64,000 nt of DNA. It comes from Flavobacteriaceae bacterium LSUCC0859. Lineage in GTDB: Bacteria; Bacteroidota; Bacteroidia; Flavobacteriales; Flavobacteriaceae. Positions 16,886 through 24,963 of the stretch are shown here, piece after piece (position 1 is the first letter of the stretch; the number at the start of each line of letters is the position of its first letter). Under the pieces are notes generated by a model. The model did not search any database, was not told the origin of the DNA, and saw only the letters and a program-made list of their open reading frames with translations. Both the position numbers and the translations under genes were made by a program. Where the stretch lies: the NCBI GenBank assembly GCA_022239325.1, contig JAKOGP010000002.1:103506-167505 (forward strand), in the 5' to 3' direction.

Positions 16886-18369
16886 TGGGGTATCTCATCA
16901 CTTATTTTATCATTAGCGTTTACTCCTTAGCCCTTTTAGGCATTTTCTTTTACAGCCTAGCGCAACTAAACCTGCTTTTTAATTATTTAAAATTCAAAAA
17001 GAAAACAGTAGAAGGACCTGTTTGGAATTTAAAAGATCCTGCGCAAACTCCTTATGTTACTATACAGCTGCCTCTGTACAATGAGGCCTATGTAGTAGAG
17101 CGACTACTAGATAATATAGCTCAGATACAATACCCAAAAGAAAAATTAGAAATCCAAGTTTTAGATGACTCTACCGATGAGTCCGTACAAGACAACGCCC
17201 AACAAATAGCCAAACTGCAAGCCAGTGGCCTAGATATTGTTCACATTAGGAGAAGCAATAGAGAAGGCTACAAGGCAGGAGCTCTCAAAGAGGGACTAGT
17301 GGTGGCCAAAGGAGAATTTATTGCCATATTTGACGCAGACTTTCTACCGCAAAAAGACTGGTTGTTAAAAACCGTCCCACACTTTGCCCAACCAGAAATA
17401 GGAGTAGTACAAACCCGCTGGGGACACCTCAACAGAGACTACTCTGTACTGACTAAAATTCAAGCCTTTGCCCTAGACGCTCATTTTACCTTAGAACAGG
17501 TAGGGAGAAACTCCAAAGGGCATTTTATTAATTTTAATGGAACCGCTGGTATTTGGAGAAAGCAATGTATTATAGATGCCGGAAACTGGGAAGGCGACAC
17601 CCTCACTGAAGATTTAGATCTCTCCTACAGGGCCCAACTAAAAGGTTGGAAATTCAAGTATTTAGAGGAGGTAGAAACCCCTGCAGAGCTCCCCATGGTT
17701 ATTAGCGCTGCCAGGTCTCAACAATTTAGATGGAACAAAGGAGGCGCAGAAAACTTTAGAAAATCTGCCAGAAAGGTACTAGGAGCCAAAAATCTGCCTT
17801 TCAAAACCAAATTTCACGGTTTCATGCATTTATTAAACTCCTCCATGTTTTTATTTGTCTTTACGGTAGCCCTGCTAAGCATCCCTATGATGTTTATTAA
17901 GAGTAGCTACCCTGAACTAGCCTGGGTCTTTGAAGTGACCAGTTTTTTTATAGTGAGTACCCTTATTTTATTTTTTTGTTATTGGTTCACTTATAAGAAT
18001 ATTCAGGGGGGTGGTTTTGAAAAGTTCTTGGAGTATATAGCCCTCTTTTTTACCTTTTTTTCTGTAGCCCTCGGCTTCTCGCTACACAATTCACTGGCGG
18101 TATTAGAGGGACACATGGGCAAGCGATCTGAGTTTGTTCGCACCCCTAAGTTTAATATCACACAGCTCAAAGACTCTTGGAAGAGCAATCGATATCTCAA
18201 CAAAAAAATCTCACCCAATGTACTTATTGAAGGAGCCCTAATGGGGTATTTTTTATACGGTATGTACGTGGCTGTTCCTTTGAACGACTTTGGTTTATTT
18301 CCCTTTCACTTTATGCTATTTTTAGGTTTTGGATTTGTATTTTTCAAGTCCATAAGCGCTAAAATATAG
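16885..18369 (+). CDS. Membrane GT2 glycosyltransferase (cellulose-synthase-like)
   Basis: 494 residues. An N-terminal span (about 5-30) precedes a GT2 domain with VTIQLPLYNEAYVVERLL, VLDDSTDES, FDADFLP, TEDLDLSYRAQLKGW and the processive-type QQFRW motif. Four to five C-terminal membrane segments follow (about 308-330, 343-365, 380-400 and 445-490). The layout resembles bacterial processive beta-glycosyltransferases and ceramide glucosyltransferase-like proteins. It sits between the small GT2 gene (1-bp overlap) and the GT87-like gene (2-bp gap), so all three should be co-translated. The product could be a glycolipid or a polysaccharide; not decidable here. Confidence 0.87.
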   Translation: MGYLITYFIISVYSLALLGIFFYSLAQLNLLFNYLKFKKKTVEGPVWNLKDPAQTPYVTIQLPLYNEAYVVERLLDNIAQIQYPKEKLEIQVLDDSTDESVQDNAQQIAKLQASGLDIVHIRRSNREGYKAGALKEGLVVAKGEFIAIFDADFLPQKDWLLKTVPHFAQPEIGVVQTRWGHLNRDYSVLTKIQAFALDAHFTLEQVGRNSKGHFINFNGTAGIWRKQCIIDAGNWEGDTLTEDLDLSYRAQLKGWKFKYLEEVETPAELPMVISAARSQQFRWNKGGAENFRKSARKVLGAKNLPFKTKFHGFMHLLNSSMFLFVFTVALLSIPMMFIKSSYPELAWVFEVTSFFIVSTLILFFCYWFTYKNIQGGGFEKFLEYIALFFTFFSVALGFSLHNSLAVLEGHMGKRSEFVRTPKFNITQLKDSWKSNRYLNKKISPNVLIEGALMGYFLYGMYVAVPLNDFGLFPFHFMLFLGFGFVFFKSISAKI

Positions 18370-18371
18370 CC

Positions 18372-19799
18372 ATGATTGCCTATTTTAAGACCCATTTATT
18401 CCCTATTGGACTGCTGCTATTATGCAGTGTGTGCTATCTAATTTTTGGGTACGACCTAGTTAGAGAAGACTACTTAAAACTAATATGCTTGGCAGTAGCC
18501 TGCTTTTATGCAAGCTATAAATTACTAAGCATAGCGCGAGAAAGCTTTGGCTTATTGCTTTTTGCTGGAATTTTATACCGATTGGTATTATTTTTTTCTA
18601 TTCCTGAGCTTTCTCAAGATTTTTATAGATACCTATGGGATGGCTCCATTTTTTTAAAGGGTATAAATCCTTTTTTATACTCCCCTAATGAACTGATAGA
18701 CCAGCTTAGAGAAACCCTACCCAACGCTCCATTTTTATATGAGCAGATGGGGGAACTCAGTCAGAAACACTACTCCAATTACCCTCCTGTAAGCCAATAT
18801 CTCTATGCTTTAGCGGCTTATATTGGGCAAGAAAGTGTATTGGTATCTGTAGGTGTTTTTAGGGTATTCATTCTCGGAGCAGATGTTGCCATATTATTTC
18901 TAAGCCGCTGGCTGATGCAGCAGCTAGGACTCCCCAAATGGAAAGCATTTTGGTATTTTTTAAATCCTTTAGTAGTCCTAGAGCTCTCTGGTAATCTGCA
19001 TTTGGAAGGGATCATGATTGCATTTTTTCTAGCGGGCATCTGTGTCTTGCTTCTAGCGCAACAAAAACTATCAAAAGGTATATTAAACTCCAACACTTCA
19101 TGGCTTATGGATCTTGTTATGGCCCTGTGTATTTCATTGGCCATCATGACCAAACTCATTCCCATCTTATTCTATCCCTTTTTATTGAGAATTATGAGGC
19201 TTAAACGCTGGTTTATAAGTGGTCTGTATATTGTACTTTTTAGTGCACTTCTGCTTTGGCCTTTATTGGGAACGGGCTTTTTTAGTCATTATATTCAAAC
19301 CATAGGATTGTGGTTTAACAATTTTGAATTTAATGCCTCTCTCTACAACCTTATAAAATCCATTTCCCAGCTAGCAGGCCACTCTGCTTACAGAACCATT
19401 CTTACTTATGGTAAAATTTTACCCATCCTAATAGTGAGTTGTGCCATAGGAGTGTGGGTTTGGCAATACAGAAAAACAAAAGTACTAAAGGATCAAAAGC
19501 AGCAGATAAAGTGGGCACTAACAGCCATGCTATTTATGTATACAGGGCATTTATTTTTGGCAACAACGGTGCACCCTTGGTATCTTATATTCGGTCTGTT
19601 GTTAAGTCTCTTTACCCCATATAGATATTTTATTGTATGGAGCCTATGTGTATTTTTAAGCTATGTGACCTATGCACACCCAGACTTCAAGGAAAACCTT
19701 TGGGTTCTAGGTTTTGAGTATCTATGCGTTTTTGCAGTGCTCATTTATGAAATTGTTAGAATAAATCCTGTAGAATATTTTTCTGTTAAAAATGTTTAA
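18372..19799 (+). CDS. Multi-span GT-C glycosyltransferase (GT87/mannosyltransferase-like)
   Basis: 475 residues with about ten to twelve hydrophobic segments and the early-loop pattern of GT-C enzymes. After the second or third span comes SQDFYRYLWDGSIFLKGINPF, where an acidic residue follows the membrane segment (ELSQD). Later, VHPWYLIFGLLL is a segment conserved in GT87/mannosyltransferase-like proteins. These use polyprenyl-phosphate sugar donors on the outer face of the inner membrane. It is the last gene of the glycosyltransferase trio, and the small GT2 at the start of the trio could make its donor. Sugar and acceptor are inferred only at class level. Confidence 0.8.
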   Translation: MIAYFKTHLFPIGLLLLCSVCYLIFGYDLVREDYLKLICLAVACFYASYKLLSIARESFGLLLFAGILYRLVLFFSIPELSQDFYRYLWDGSIFLKGINPFLYSPNELIDQLRETLPNAPFLYEQMGELSQKHYSNYPPVSQYLYALAAYIGQESVLVSVGVFRVFILGADVAILFLSRWLMQQLGLPKWKAFWYFLNPLVVLELSGNLHLEGIMIAFFLAGICVLLLAQQKLSKGILNSNTSWLMDLVMALCISLAIMTKLIPILFYPFLLRIMRLKRWFISGLYIVLFSALLLWPLLGTGFFSHYIQTIGLWFNNFEFNASLYNLIKSISQLAGHSAYRTILTYGKILPILIVSCAIGVWVWQYRKTKVLKDQKQQIKWALTAMLFMYTGHLFLATTVHPWYLIFGLLLSLFTPYRYFIVWSLCVFLSYVTYAHPDFKENLWVLGFEYLCVFAVLIYEIVRINPVEYFSVKNV

Positions 19800-19821
19800 A
19801 AAATAGGCTTAAATAAGACCC

Positions 19822-19845
19822 AAAGGTAAAACGACCTTATTTTTT
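19822..19845 (+). terminator. Weak terminator after the glycosyltransferase operon
   Basis: Stem AAGGT (19822-19826) / ACCTT (19833-19837) with loop AAAACG, followed by A and a run of six T. An outer AATAAG/CTTATT pairing is also possible. The stem is short, so termination may be partial. Confidence 0.4.
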
Positions 19846-19860
19846 GTATACATTTACATC

Positions 19861-19947
19861 GTGATAAACGCTAATTCATATACTACAACATTAACAACAG
19901 CTCCTGCTGTTGCGCGTTTATTTGCCCCAAGGCGCCGCCGCCCGTAA
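19861..19947 (+). CDS. Candidate arginine leader peptide of the arg operon
   Basis: A GTG-started frame of 28 codons ends Ala-Pro-Arg-Arg-Arg-Arg-Pro-stop; the Arg codons are AGG CGC CGC CGC at 19930-19941, and the whole peptide has five Arg in the last ten residues. It lies 87 bp before the first gene of an arginine biosynthesis operon, in the same direction, and is followed by a strong hairpin. This is the layout of a translational attenuator, in which ribosome stalling at Arg codons reports arginine supply. GTG is the only usual start in the open frame (19816-19947). No ATG is present and the promoter is not obvious, so expression is unproven. Confidence 0.5.
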   Translation: MINANSYTTTLTTAPAVARLFAPRRRRP

Positions 19948-19963
19948 GGGTGTTTTCTATTTA

Positions 19964-19985
19964 GGAATTAGGTGTGTCCAATTCC
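19964..19985 (+). promoter_or_regulatory. Hairpin in the arg operon leader
   Basis: GGAATT (19964-19969) pairs with AATTCC (19980-19985); with one bulged A, inner GG (19971-19972) pairs with CC (19978-19979), giving an 8-bp stem and loop TGTGT. It begins 17 bases after the leader-peptide stop. No T-run follows, so it may act on translation or on alternative pairing (the AGGG just after the stop can pair with the C-run at 19984-19989) rather than as a simple terminator. Confidence 0.45.
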
Positions 19986-20034
19986 CCCCTGAGAATTCAT
20001 TTTATATTATTTATTCTAATTTCAAAGTCCTTCA

Positions 20035-20712
20035 ATGAAAATTGTTACGGCCAACGCTTCTCATTTTAAATATGCCCCTATTATTTGTGACACCATCGCA
20101 GCCTCTGCATTGGTTAGAGGTACGGGTATTGCTAAGAGAACCCCAGAATACATTCAGAAAAAACTAGAGAATGGCAATGCCATCATTGCCCTAGAGGGGC
20201 AAACTTTTGCTGGTTTTTGTTATATAGAGGTATGGAGTCACGAAAAATTCGTAGCCCATTCCGGACTTATTGTACATCCTGATTTTAGAAATCAAGGATT
20301 GGCAAAAAAAATTAAAAAAGCGGTTTTAGATCTCTCTTTACAAAAATTCCCTAAGGCCAAAATATTTGGAATTACTACTGGCTTGGCGGTTATGAAGATC
20401 AATTATGAGCTGGGCTACAAACCCGTCACTTTTTCAGAACTCACCACAGATCCAGATTTTTGGAAAGGCTGCCAGACTTGTAAAAACTTTGACGTTCTTA
20501 CAAGAACAGAGCAAAAAATGTGTCTGTGTACCGGCATGTTGTACGAAAAGAATGTGGTTAAAAAAAGTTTTAACTCCAAAGCATTTCAAAGACTTAAAAG
20601 CATAAAAGAACAATTGTTTCTCAAAAAAAATAAAGAAAGTCAAAAGGCTTCACTAAGCCTTAATCCAGGCTCGAAATATATGGAGAGCGCCAAACAAAAA
20701 ATGAAAAAATGA
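20035..20712 (+). CDS. GNAT acyltransferase, likely N-acylglutamate synthase
   Basis: 225 residues. A GNAT core is visible: the acyl-CoA-binding motif A is GLIVHPDFRNQGLAKKI (77-93; R85, N86, Q87, G88). A C-terminal cysteine set, C146-x2-C149 and C163-x-C165, resembles a metal-binding knuckle, and a basic tail follows. As first gene of an operon that otherwise holds argCDB, argF', argE, argG and argH but no argJ or classic argA, it is the best candidate for acylating glutamate with acetyl-CoA or succinyl-CoA. It overlaps argG by four bases. The acyl donor is not decided by the sequence; the argF' residue discussed separately hints at succinyl. Confidence 0.75.
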   Translation: MKIVTANASHFKYAPIICDTIAASALVRGTGIAKRTPEYIQKKLENGNAIIALEGQTFAGFCYIEVWSHEKFVAHSGLIVHPDFRNQGLAKKIKKAVLDLSLQKFPKAKIFGITTGLAVMKINYELGYKPVTFSELTTDPDFWKGCQTCKNFDVLTRTEQKMCLCTGMLYEKNVVKKSFNSKAFQRLKSIKEQLFLKKNKESQKASLSLNPGSKYMESAKQKMKK

Positions 20713-21899
20713 AAAAATTAGTACTCGCTTACAGTGGAGGCTTAGACACCTCTTACTGTGCCAAATACCTCAGTGCAGACCAAGGCTTTGAAGTGCATGC
20801 AGTTAGTGTAAACACCGGTGGCTTTACAGATCTTGATTTTAAAGAAATGGAAGCCAAAGCCTATGCGCTGGGAGTTTCAAATTTCAAAGCTATAGACGCC
20901 GTGCAAACTTTCTATGAAAAAGTGGTCAAATACCTCATCTTTGGAAACGTTCTCAAGAACAACACCTACCCACTTTCTGTTAGTGCAGAAAGGATTGTAC
21001 AGGCTATAGAAATCATTAGTTATGCTAAAAAAATTGGAGCGGGCTTTATTGCCCATGGGAGCACCGGGGCAGGTAATGACCAGGTGCGATTTGACCTTAT
21101 TTTTAGTATTCTAGCTCCAGAAATTCAGATTATTACTCCCATACGGGACCAGCACCTCTCCAGGGAAACAGAAATTGCCTATCTGCAATCTCAAGGCATA
21201 GACTATTCTTGGGAAAAAGCCAAATACTCTATTAATAAAGGACTTTGGGGAACCTCTGTTGGAGGGGTAGAAACCCTGGGCTCCTCAGAACCCCTTCCCG
21301 AGGAAGCCTATCCTTCTCCCCTTACAGAGACTAAGCCCCGAAAAATACAATTGAGTTTTGAACGGGGGGAGCTCTCTGCCATAGATGGAAAAAAAGACCT
21401 GGCTGTGACCCTCATTCAAAACTTAGAGAAGATAGCGGCGGCCTACGCTATAGGACGGGACATACATGTGGGAGACACCATCATCGGAATTAAAGGACGG
21501 GTGGGCTTTGAGGCCGCCGCAGCTCAGATTATAATAAAGGCGCACCACCTTTTGGAAAAACACACCTTAAGTAAATGGCAGCAGCAACAAAAAGAGCAGC
21601 TTTCAAGTTTTTACGGCATGCTTTTACATGAAGGTCAATACCTGGACCCTGTTATGCGAGACACAGAGGCCTTTCTAAACAGCAGTCAATCTAAAGTAAG
21701 TGGTGAGGTGTACATAAGCCTTCATCCCTACAGATTTACCCTAGACGGCATAGCCTCTAAAAACGACCTTATGGGTGCTGGTTTTGGCACCTATGGAGAA
21801 GAGAACAAAGCCTGGTCTGCACAAGACGCCAAAGGCTTTATTAAAATTACTGCCAATGCAGGCAGCATATACAACCACAAACACCCCTTAGATGATTAA
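20709..21899 (+). CDS. argG: Argininosuccinate synthase
   Basis: 396 residues. It joins citrulline and aspartate using ATP, giving argininosuccinate, AMP and pyrophosphate. The N-terminal PP-loop LAYSGGLDTS (6-15) and the GSTGAGNDQVRFDL segment, which contacts ATP, aspartate and citrulline, are intact, and the length is normal. Start and stop both overlap neighbours (4 bp with the GNAT gene, 8 bp with argC), so the operon is tightly coupled. In many bacteria argG sits apart; placement near the front of the full arg operon is usual in Bacteroidota. Confidence 0.97.
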   Translation: MKKLVLAYSGGLDTSYCAKYLSADQGFEVHAVSVNTGGFTDLDFKEMEAKAYALGVSNFKAIDAVQTFYEKVVKYLIFGNVLKNNTYPLSVSAERIVQAIEIISYAKKIGAGFIAHGSTGAGNDQVRFDLIFSILAPEIQIITPIRDQHLSRETEIAYLQSQGIDYSWEKAKYSINKGLWGTSVGGVETLGSSEPLPEEAYPSPLTETKPRKIQLSFERGELSAIDGKKDLAVTLIQNLEKIAAAYAIGRDIHVGDTIIGIKGRVGFEAAAAQIIIKAHHLLEKHTLSKWQQQQKEQLSSFYGMLLHEGQYLDPVMRDTEAFLNSSQSKVSGEVYISLHPYRFTLDGIASKNDLMGAGFGTYGEENKAWSAQDAKGFIKITANAGSIYNHKHPLDD

Positions 21900-22968
21900 G
21901 ATAGGAATTATAGGAGGTTCCGGTTACACCGGAGGAGAACTGATCAGACTACTGCTGCATCACCCTGCGGTAGAAATAGATTTTGTATACTCTAGAACCC
22001 AGTCGGGAGCACTTTTGAGCAAAGCCCATCCAGATCTGTTAGGCCTTACAAATCTGTGTTTCACAGACCAAATAAACCCCGAGGTATCCGTGGTATTTTT
22101 ATGTCTAGGTCATGGAAACTCCAGAGCTTTCTTAGAAGCGCATTCTTTTTCGGAGCACAGCCTTATTATTGATCTCAGCACAGACTTTAGACACAAAAAA
22201 AACAATCCATTCTTGGGTAAAACATTTGTCTATGGGCTCCCTGAAAAAAATAAAAATAGCATTACCCAAGCGAAATACATTGCCAATCCTGGGTGTTTTG
22301 CCACTGCGCTACAACTGGCACTACTGCCTTTAGCAGCCAACCAGCAATTAAAAAATCCGGTGCACATAAACGGCACCACAGGAAGCACAGGTGCTGGTGT
22401 TATCCCTACAGCCACTACACATTACAGTTGGAGGGACAACAACTTGTCTTGGTATAAGGCCTTTGACCACCAGCACTTAGAAGAAGTCATAGAGCAATTA
22501 ACAGAAGCTTCAAAAGCCTATGCAGAAAATAAAGAAAGTAACTGGAATAGTGTGGTTCAAATAAACACACCTCCCAAATCTGAAGCAGACTTAGAAAAGC
22601 TGGCTCAGGGAACAGATCCTTTACCACCCTTGTACTTTATCCCTCAACGTGGGAATTTTAGTCGTGGCATTTATGCCACCTTATACACTCCTTATGAAGG
22701 CTCCCTAGAACAAGCCTACTCCTACTTTTACAGCTACTACTCTCAGACCCCCTTTACCCATATTTCTGAGGAACCCATTAGCTTAAAACAGGTAGTAAAC
22801 ACCAATCAATGCCACCTGCACTTGCACAAACACCAGGATCAGTTATTAATAACTGTAGCCATAGACAATCTCTTAAAGGGAGCCAGTGGTCAGGCCATAC
22901 AAAACATGAATTTAGCCTTGGGCTTGGAAGAGGAACTAGGCTTGGGCCTAAAAGGCAGCGCTTTTTAA
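21892..22968 (+). CDS. argC: N-acyl-gamma-glutamyl-phosphate reductase
   Basis: 358 residues. NADPH-dependent reduction of N-acyl-glutamyl phosphate to the semialdehyde. The Rossmann motif GIIGGSGYTGGELIRLL starts at residue 5, and the catalytic cysteine lies in ANPGCFATA (Cys135). The STDFR segment near 96-100 and the HQHLEEV helix fit ArgC. It overlaps argG by 8 bp and is followed 48 bp later by proC. Whether the acyl group is acetyl or succinyl is not shown by this enzyme. Confidence 0.96.
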   Translation: MIKIGIIGGSGYTGGELIRLLLHHPAVEIDFVYSRTQSGALLSKAHPDLLGLTNLCFTDQINPEVSVVFLCLGHGNSRAFLEAHSFSEHSLIIDLSTDFRHKKNNPFLGKTFVYGLPEKNKNSITQAKYIANPGCFATALQLALLPLAANQQLKNPVHINGTTGSTGAGVIPTATTHYSWRDNNLSWYKAFDHQHLEEVIEQLTEASKAYAENKESNWNSVVQINTPPKSEADLEKLAQGTDPLPPLYFIPQRGNFSRGIYATLYTPYEGSLEQAYSYFYSYYSQTPFTHISEEPISLKQVVNTNQCHLHLHKHQDQLLITVAIDNLLKGASGQAIQNMNLALGLEEELGLGLKGSAF

Positions 22969-23016
22969 TAATAGGAAAAGAAAAACTCCCATATAACAAC
23001 AAACCGAAAAGAACAG

Positions 23017-23817
23017 ATGAAGATTGGAATTATTGGAACAGGAAATCTCGGGCAGTCTATAGCAAAAGGTATATTGCAAACAGACGGAGCCACCAGCATG
23101 TATTTGAGTAAACGAAACACGGCGGCTTTAAAGTCTTTTGAGGCCTTTGACAAGGTACACATAACCTCTGACAACAGAAAGGCGGTAGCTCAGTCAGATA
23201 TTTTAATCTTTGCCGTACAGCCTGCTCAATTTCAAGACATCTTAGAAGAGGTTAAAGACTTACTTACAGACAAACATGTGCTTATTTCTACCATTACCGG
23301 ATTTTCTATAGAGAAAATAGAGGCAGTGGTTGGTTCTGCGCATTTTATTGTGAGGGCCATGCCCAATACAGCCATAGCAGTGGGACAGTCTATGACCTGC
23401 CTTTGTGCCAATAGCCCGGGAGAAAAACGCATTTCCATAGCCAAAGCTATATTTGATAGAATGGGACATAGCATGATTATTGCAGAGTCCAAAATGCAGG
23501 CAGCGACAGTCATATGTGCCAGTGGAATTGCTTTTTGGATGCGACTGATACGCGCCAACACCCAGGGGGCTGTACAGCTTGGTTTTGAAGCCCATAACGC
23601 CTTGGAATTAGTAGTGCAAACCGCACTTGGGGCAGCGAGTTTACTTCAGGAAAACCAGAGCCACCCAGAGGCAGAAATAGACCTGGTCACCACCCCACAG
23701 GGTTGTACTATTTCTGGCTTAAATGAGATGGAGCACCAAGGCATGAGTGCTGCCCTTATTCAGGGGATTCAAAAATCATATGAGAAAATCAGCCACATTA
23801 CAAAAAATCAATTATGA
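23017..23817 (+). CDS. proC: Pyrroline-5-carboxylate reductase
   Basis: 266 residues. It reduces pyrroline-5-carboxylate to proline. The N-terminal IGIIGTGNLGQSIAKG (3-18) is the dinucleotide fold. VRAMPNTA and the C-terminal TTPQGCTISGLNEME region (the usual T-x-GG-T-x-x-GL signature, here with Gln-Gly-Cys in place of Gly-Gly-Thr) identify ProC. It is inserted between argC and argD with a 4-bp overlap to argD. This joins proline synthesis to arginine control, a common Bacteroidota arrangement that makes sense because both routes share glutamate semialdehyde chemistry. Confidence 0.93.
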   Translation: MKIGIIGTGNLGQSIAKGILQTDGATSMYLSKRNTAALKSFEAFDKVHITSDNRKAVAQSDILIFAVQPAQFQDILEEVKDLLTDKHVLISTITGFSIEKIEAVVGSAHFIVRAMPNTAIAVGQSMTCLCANSPGEKRISIAKAIFDRMGHSMIIAESKMQAATVICASGIAFWMRLIRANTQGAVQLGFEAHNALELVVQTALGAASLLQENQSHPEAEIDLVTTPQGCTISGLNEMEHQGMSAALIQGIQKSYEKISHITKNQL

Positions 23818-24953
23818 AACTATTTGACGTATACCCCTTATATGACATAAGCCCTGTAGTGGCCAAAGGGTCTGTAATCACCGATGAGAAAGGCCAAGAG
23901 TACCTAGACCTTTACGGAGGCCATGCTGTGATATCTATTGGACACAACCATCCCCACTACAGCAGTGCCCTTAAAGACCAACTAGACAAAATTAGCTTCT
24001 ACAGCAATGCAGTACAAAACCCGGTACAAAAGGCCTACGCAAAAAAACTGGGTGCCATTTCAGGCTGTGATGACTATCAACTATTTCTGTGCAATTCCGG
24101 TGCAGAAGCCAATGAAAACGCTATTAAATTGGCCTCATTTATTAGTGGAAAATCTAAGCTTATTGCTTTTAGGAACAGTTTTCACGGAAGGACATCGGCG
24201 GCGGTAGCCGCCACAGATAACCCTGCTATTCAGGCACCGATTAACAGAGGGCATGAGGTGCTTTTTTTAGATTTTGAAGATGAAAAATCACTAGAGACAG
24301 CCTTGCAAACCGAAGCCTATTGTGGGGTCATTATAGAGTCCATTCAGGGAGTGGGTGGTCTAGACCAGCCCAGTACTTCTTTTTTTAAATGCATAGAAAG
24401 GCTCTGTCATAAACATGGTGCCCTACTCATTGCAGACGAAGTTCAGACTGGTTTTGGTAGGAGTGGTCACTTTTTTGGGTTTCAACATCATGGGGTGGTA
24501 CCAGACCTTATTCCCATGGCTAAAGGTATGGGGAATGGGTTTCCTATTGGGGGGCTTTTAGTGCACCCAAAATACAAAGGGAACCATGGACAACTGGGAA
24601 CCACCTTTGGTGGGAATCACCTAGCCTGTAGGGCTGGATTGGCGGTATTAGAGGTTATAGAGACAGAGGGACTTGTTAAAAAAGCGGCAGAGATGGAAAC
24701 ATATGTTCGCTCTAAAATGGCTAGCCTCCCTGCAGACATACGTCTTAAAGGCAGGGGGCTGATGCTGGGACTCTCTTTTCCTTTTGAGGTGGGAAATCTC
24801 CGGAAAGAGTTACTATATAGCCATCACATATTCACCGGCGCTGCCAAGGATAAAAAAGTCTTGAGAATTCTCCCTGCATTAAACATAGAAAAGGAGCATA
24901 TAGATCAGTTTTTTGAAGCTCTGAAAGAAGCACTAAAAACGCTAAAATCATAA
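23814..24953 (+). CDS. argD: N-acylornithine aminotransferase
   Basis: 379 residues. Class III PLP-dependent aminotransferase converting N-acyl-glutamate semialdehyde to N-acyl-ornithine. Visible features: FLCNSGAEANENAIKLA (substrate/PLP phosphate region), NSFHGRT, the LLIADEVQTGFGRSG stretch with the PLP-contacting Asp, IPMAKGMGNGFPIGG with the Schiff-base lysine, and GTTFGGNHLAC. Slightly short compared with about 400 residues but complete. It is the fifth gene of the operon, overlapping proC by 4 bp. Confidence 0.95.
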   Translation: MKLFDVYPLYDISPVVAKGSVITDEKGQEYLDLYGGHAVISIGHNHPHYSSALKDQLDKISFYSNAVQNPVQKAYAKKLGAISGCDDYQLFLCNSGAEANENAIKLASFISGKSKLIAFRNSFHGRTSAAVAATDNPAIQAPINRGHEVLFLDFEDEKSLETALQTEAYCGVIIESIQGVGGLDQPSTSFFKCIERLCHKHGALLIADEVQTGFGRSGHFFGFQHHGVVPDLIPMAKGMGNGFPIGGLLVHPKYKGNHGQLGTTFGGNHLACRAGLAVLEVIETEGLVKKAAEMETYVRSKMASLPADIRLKGRGLMLGLSFPFEVGNLRKELLYSHHIFTGAAKDKKVLRILPALNIEKEHIDQFFEALKEALKTLKS

Positions 24954-24963
24954 ATAGAATAGC

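Noticed and set aside
19800-20034. ArgR operator upstream of the arg operon
   Set aside because: No convincing pair of ARG-box-like 18-mers; only AT-rich similarity at AATTCAT sites.
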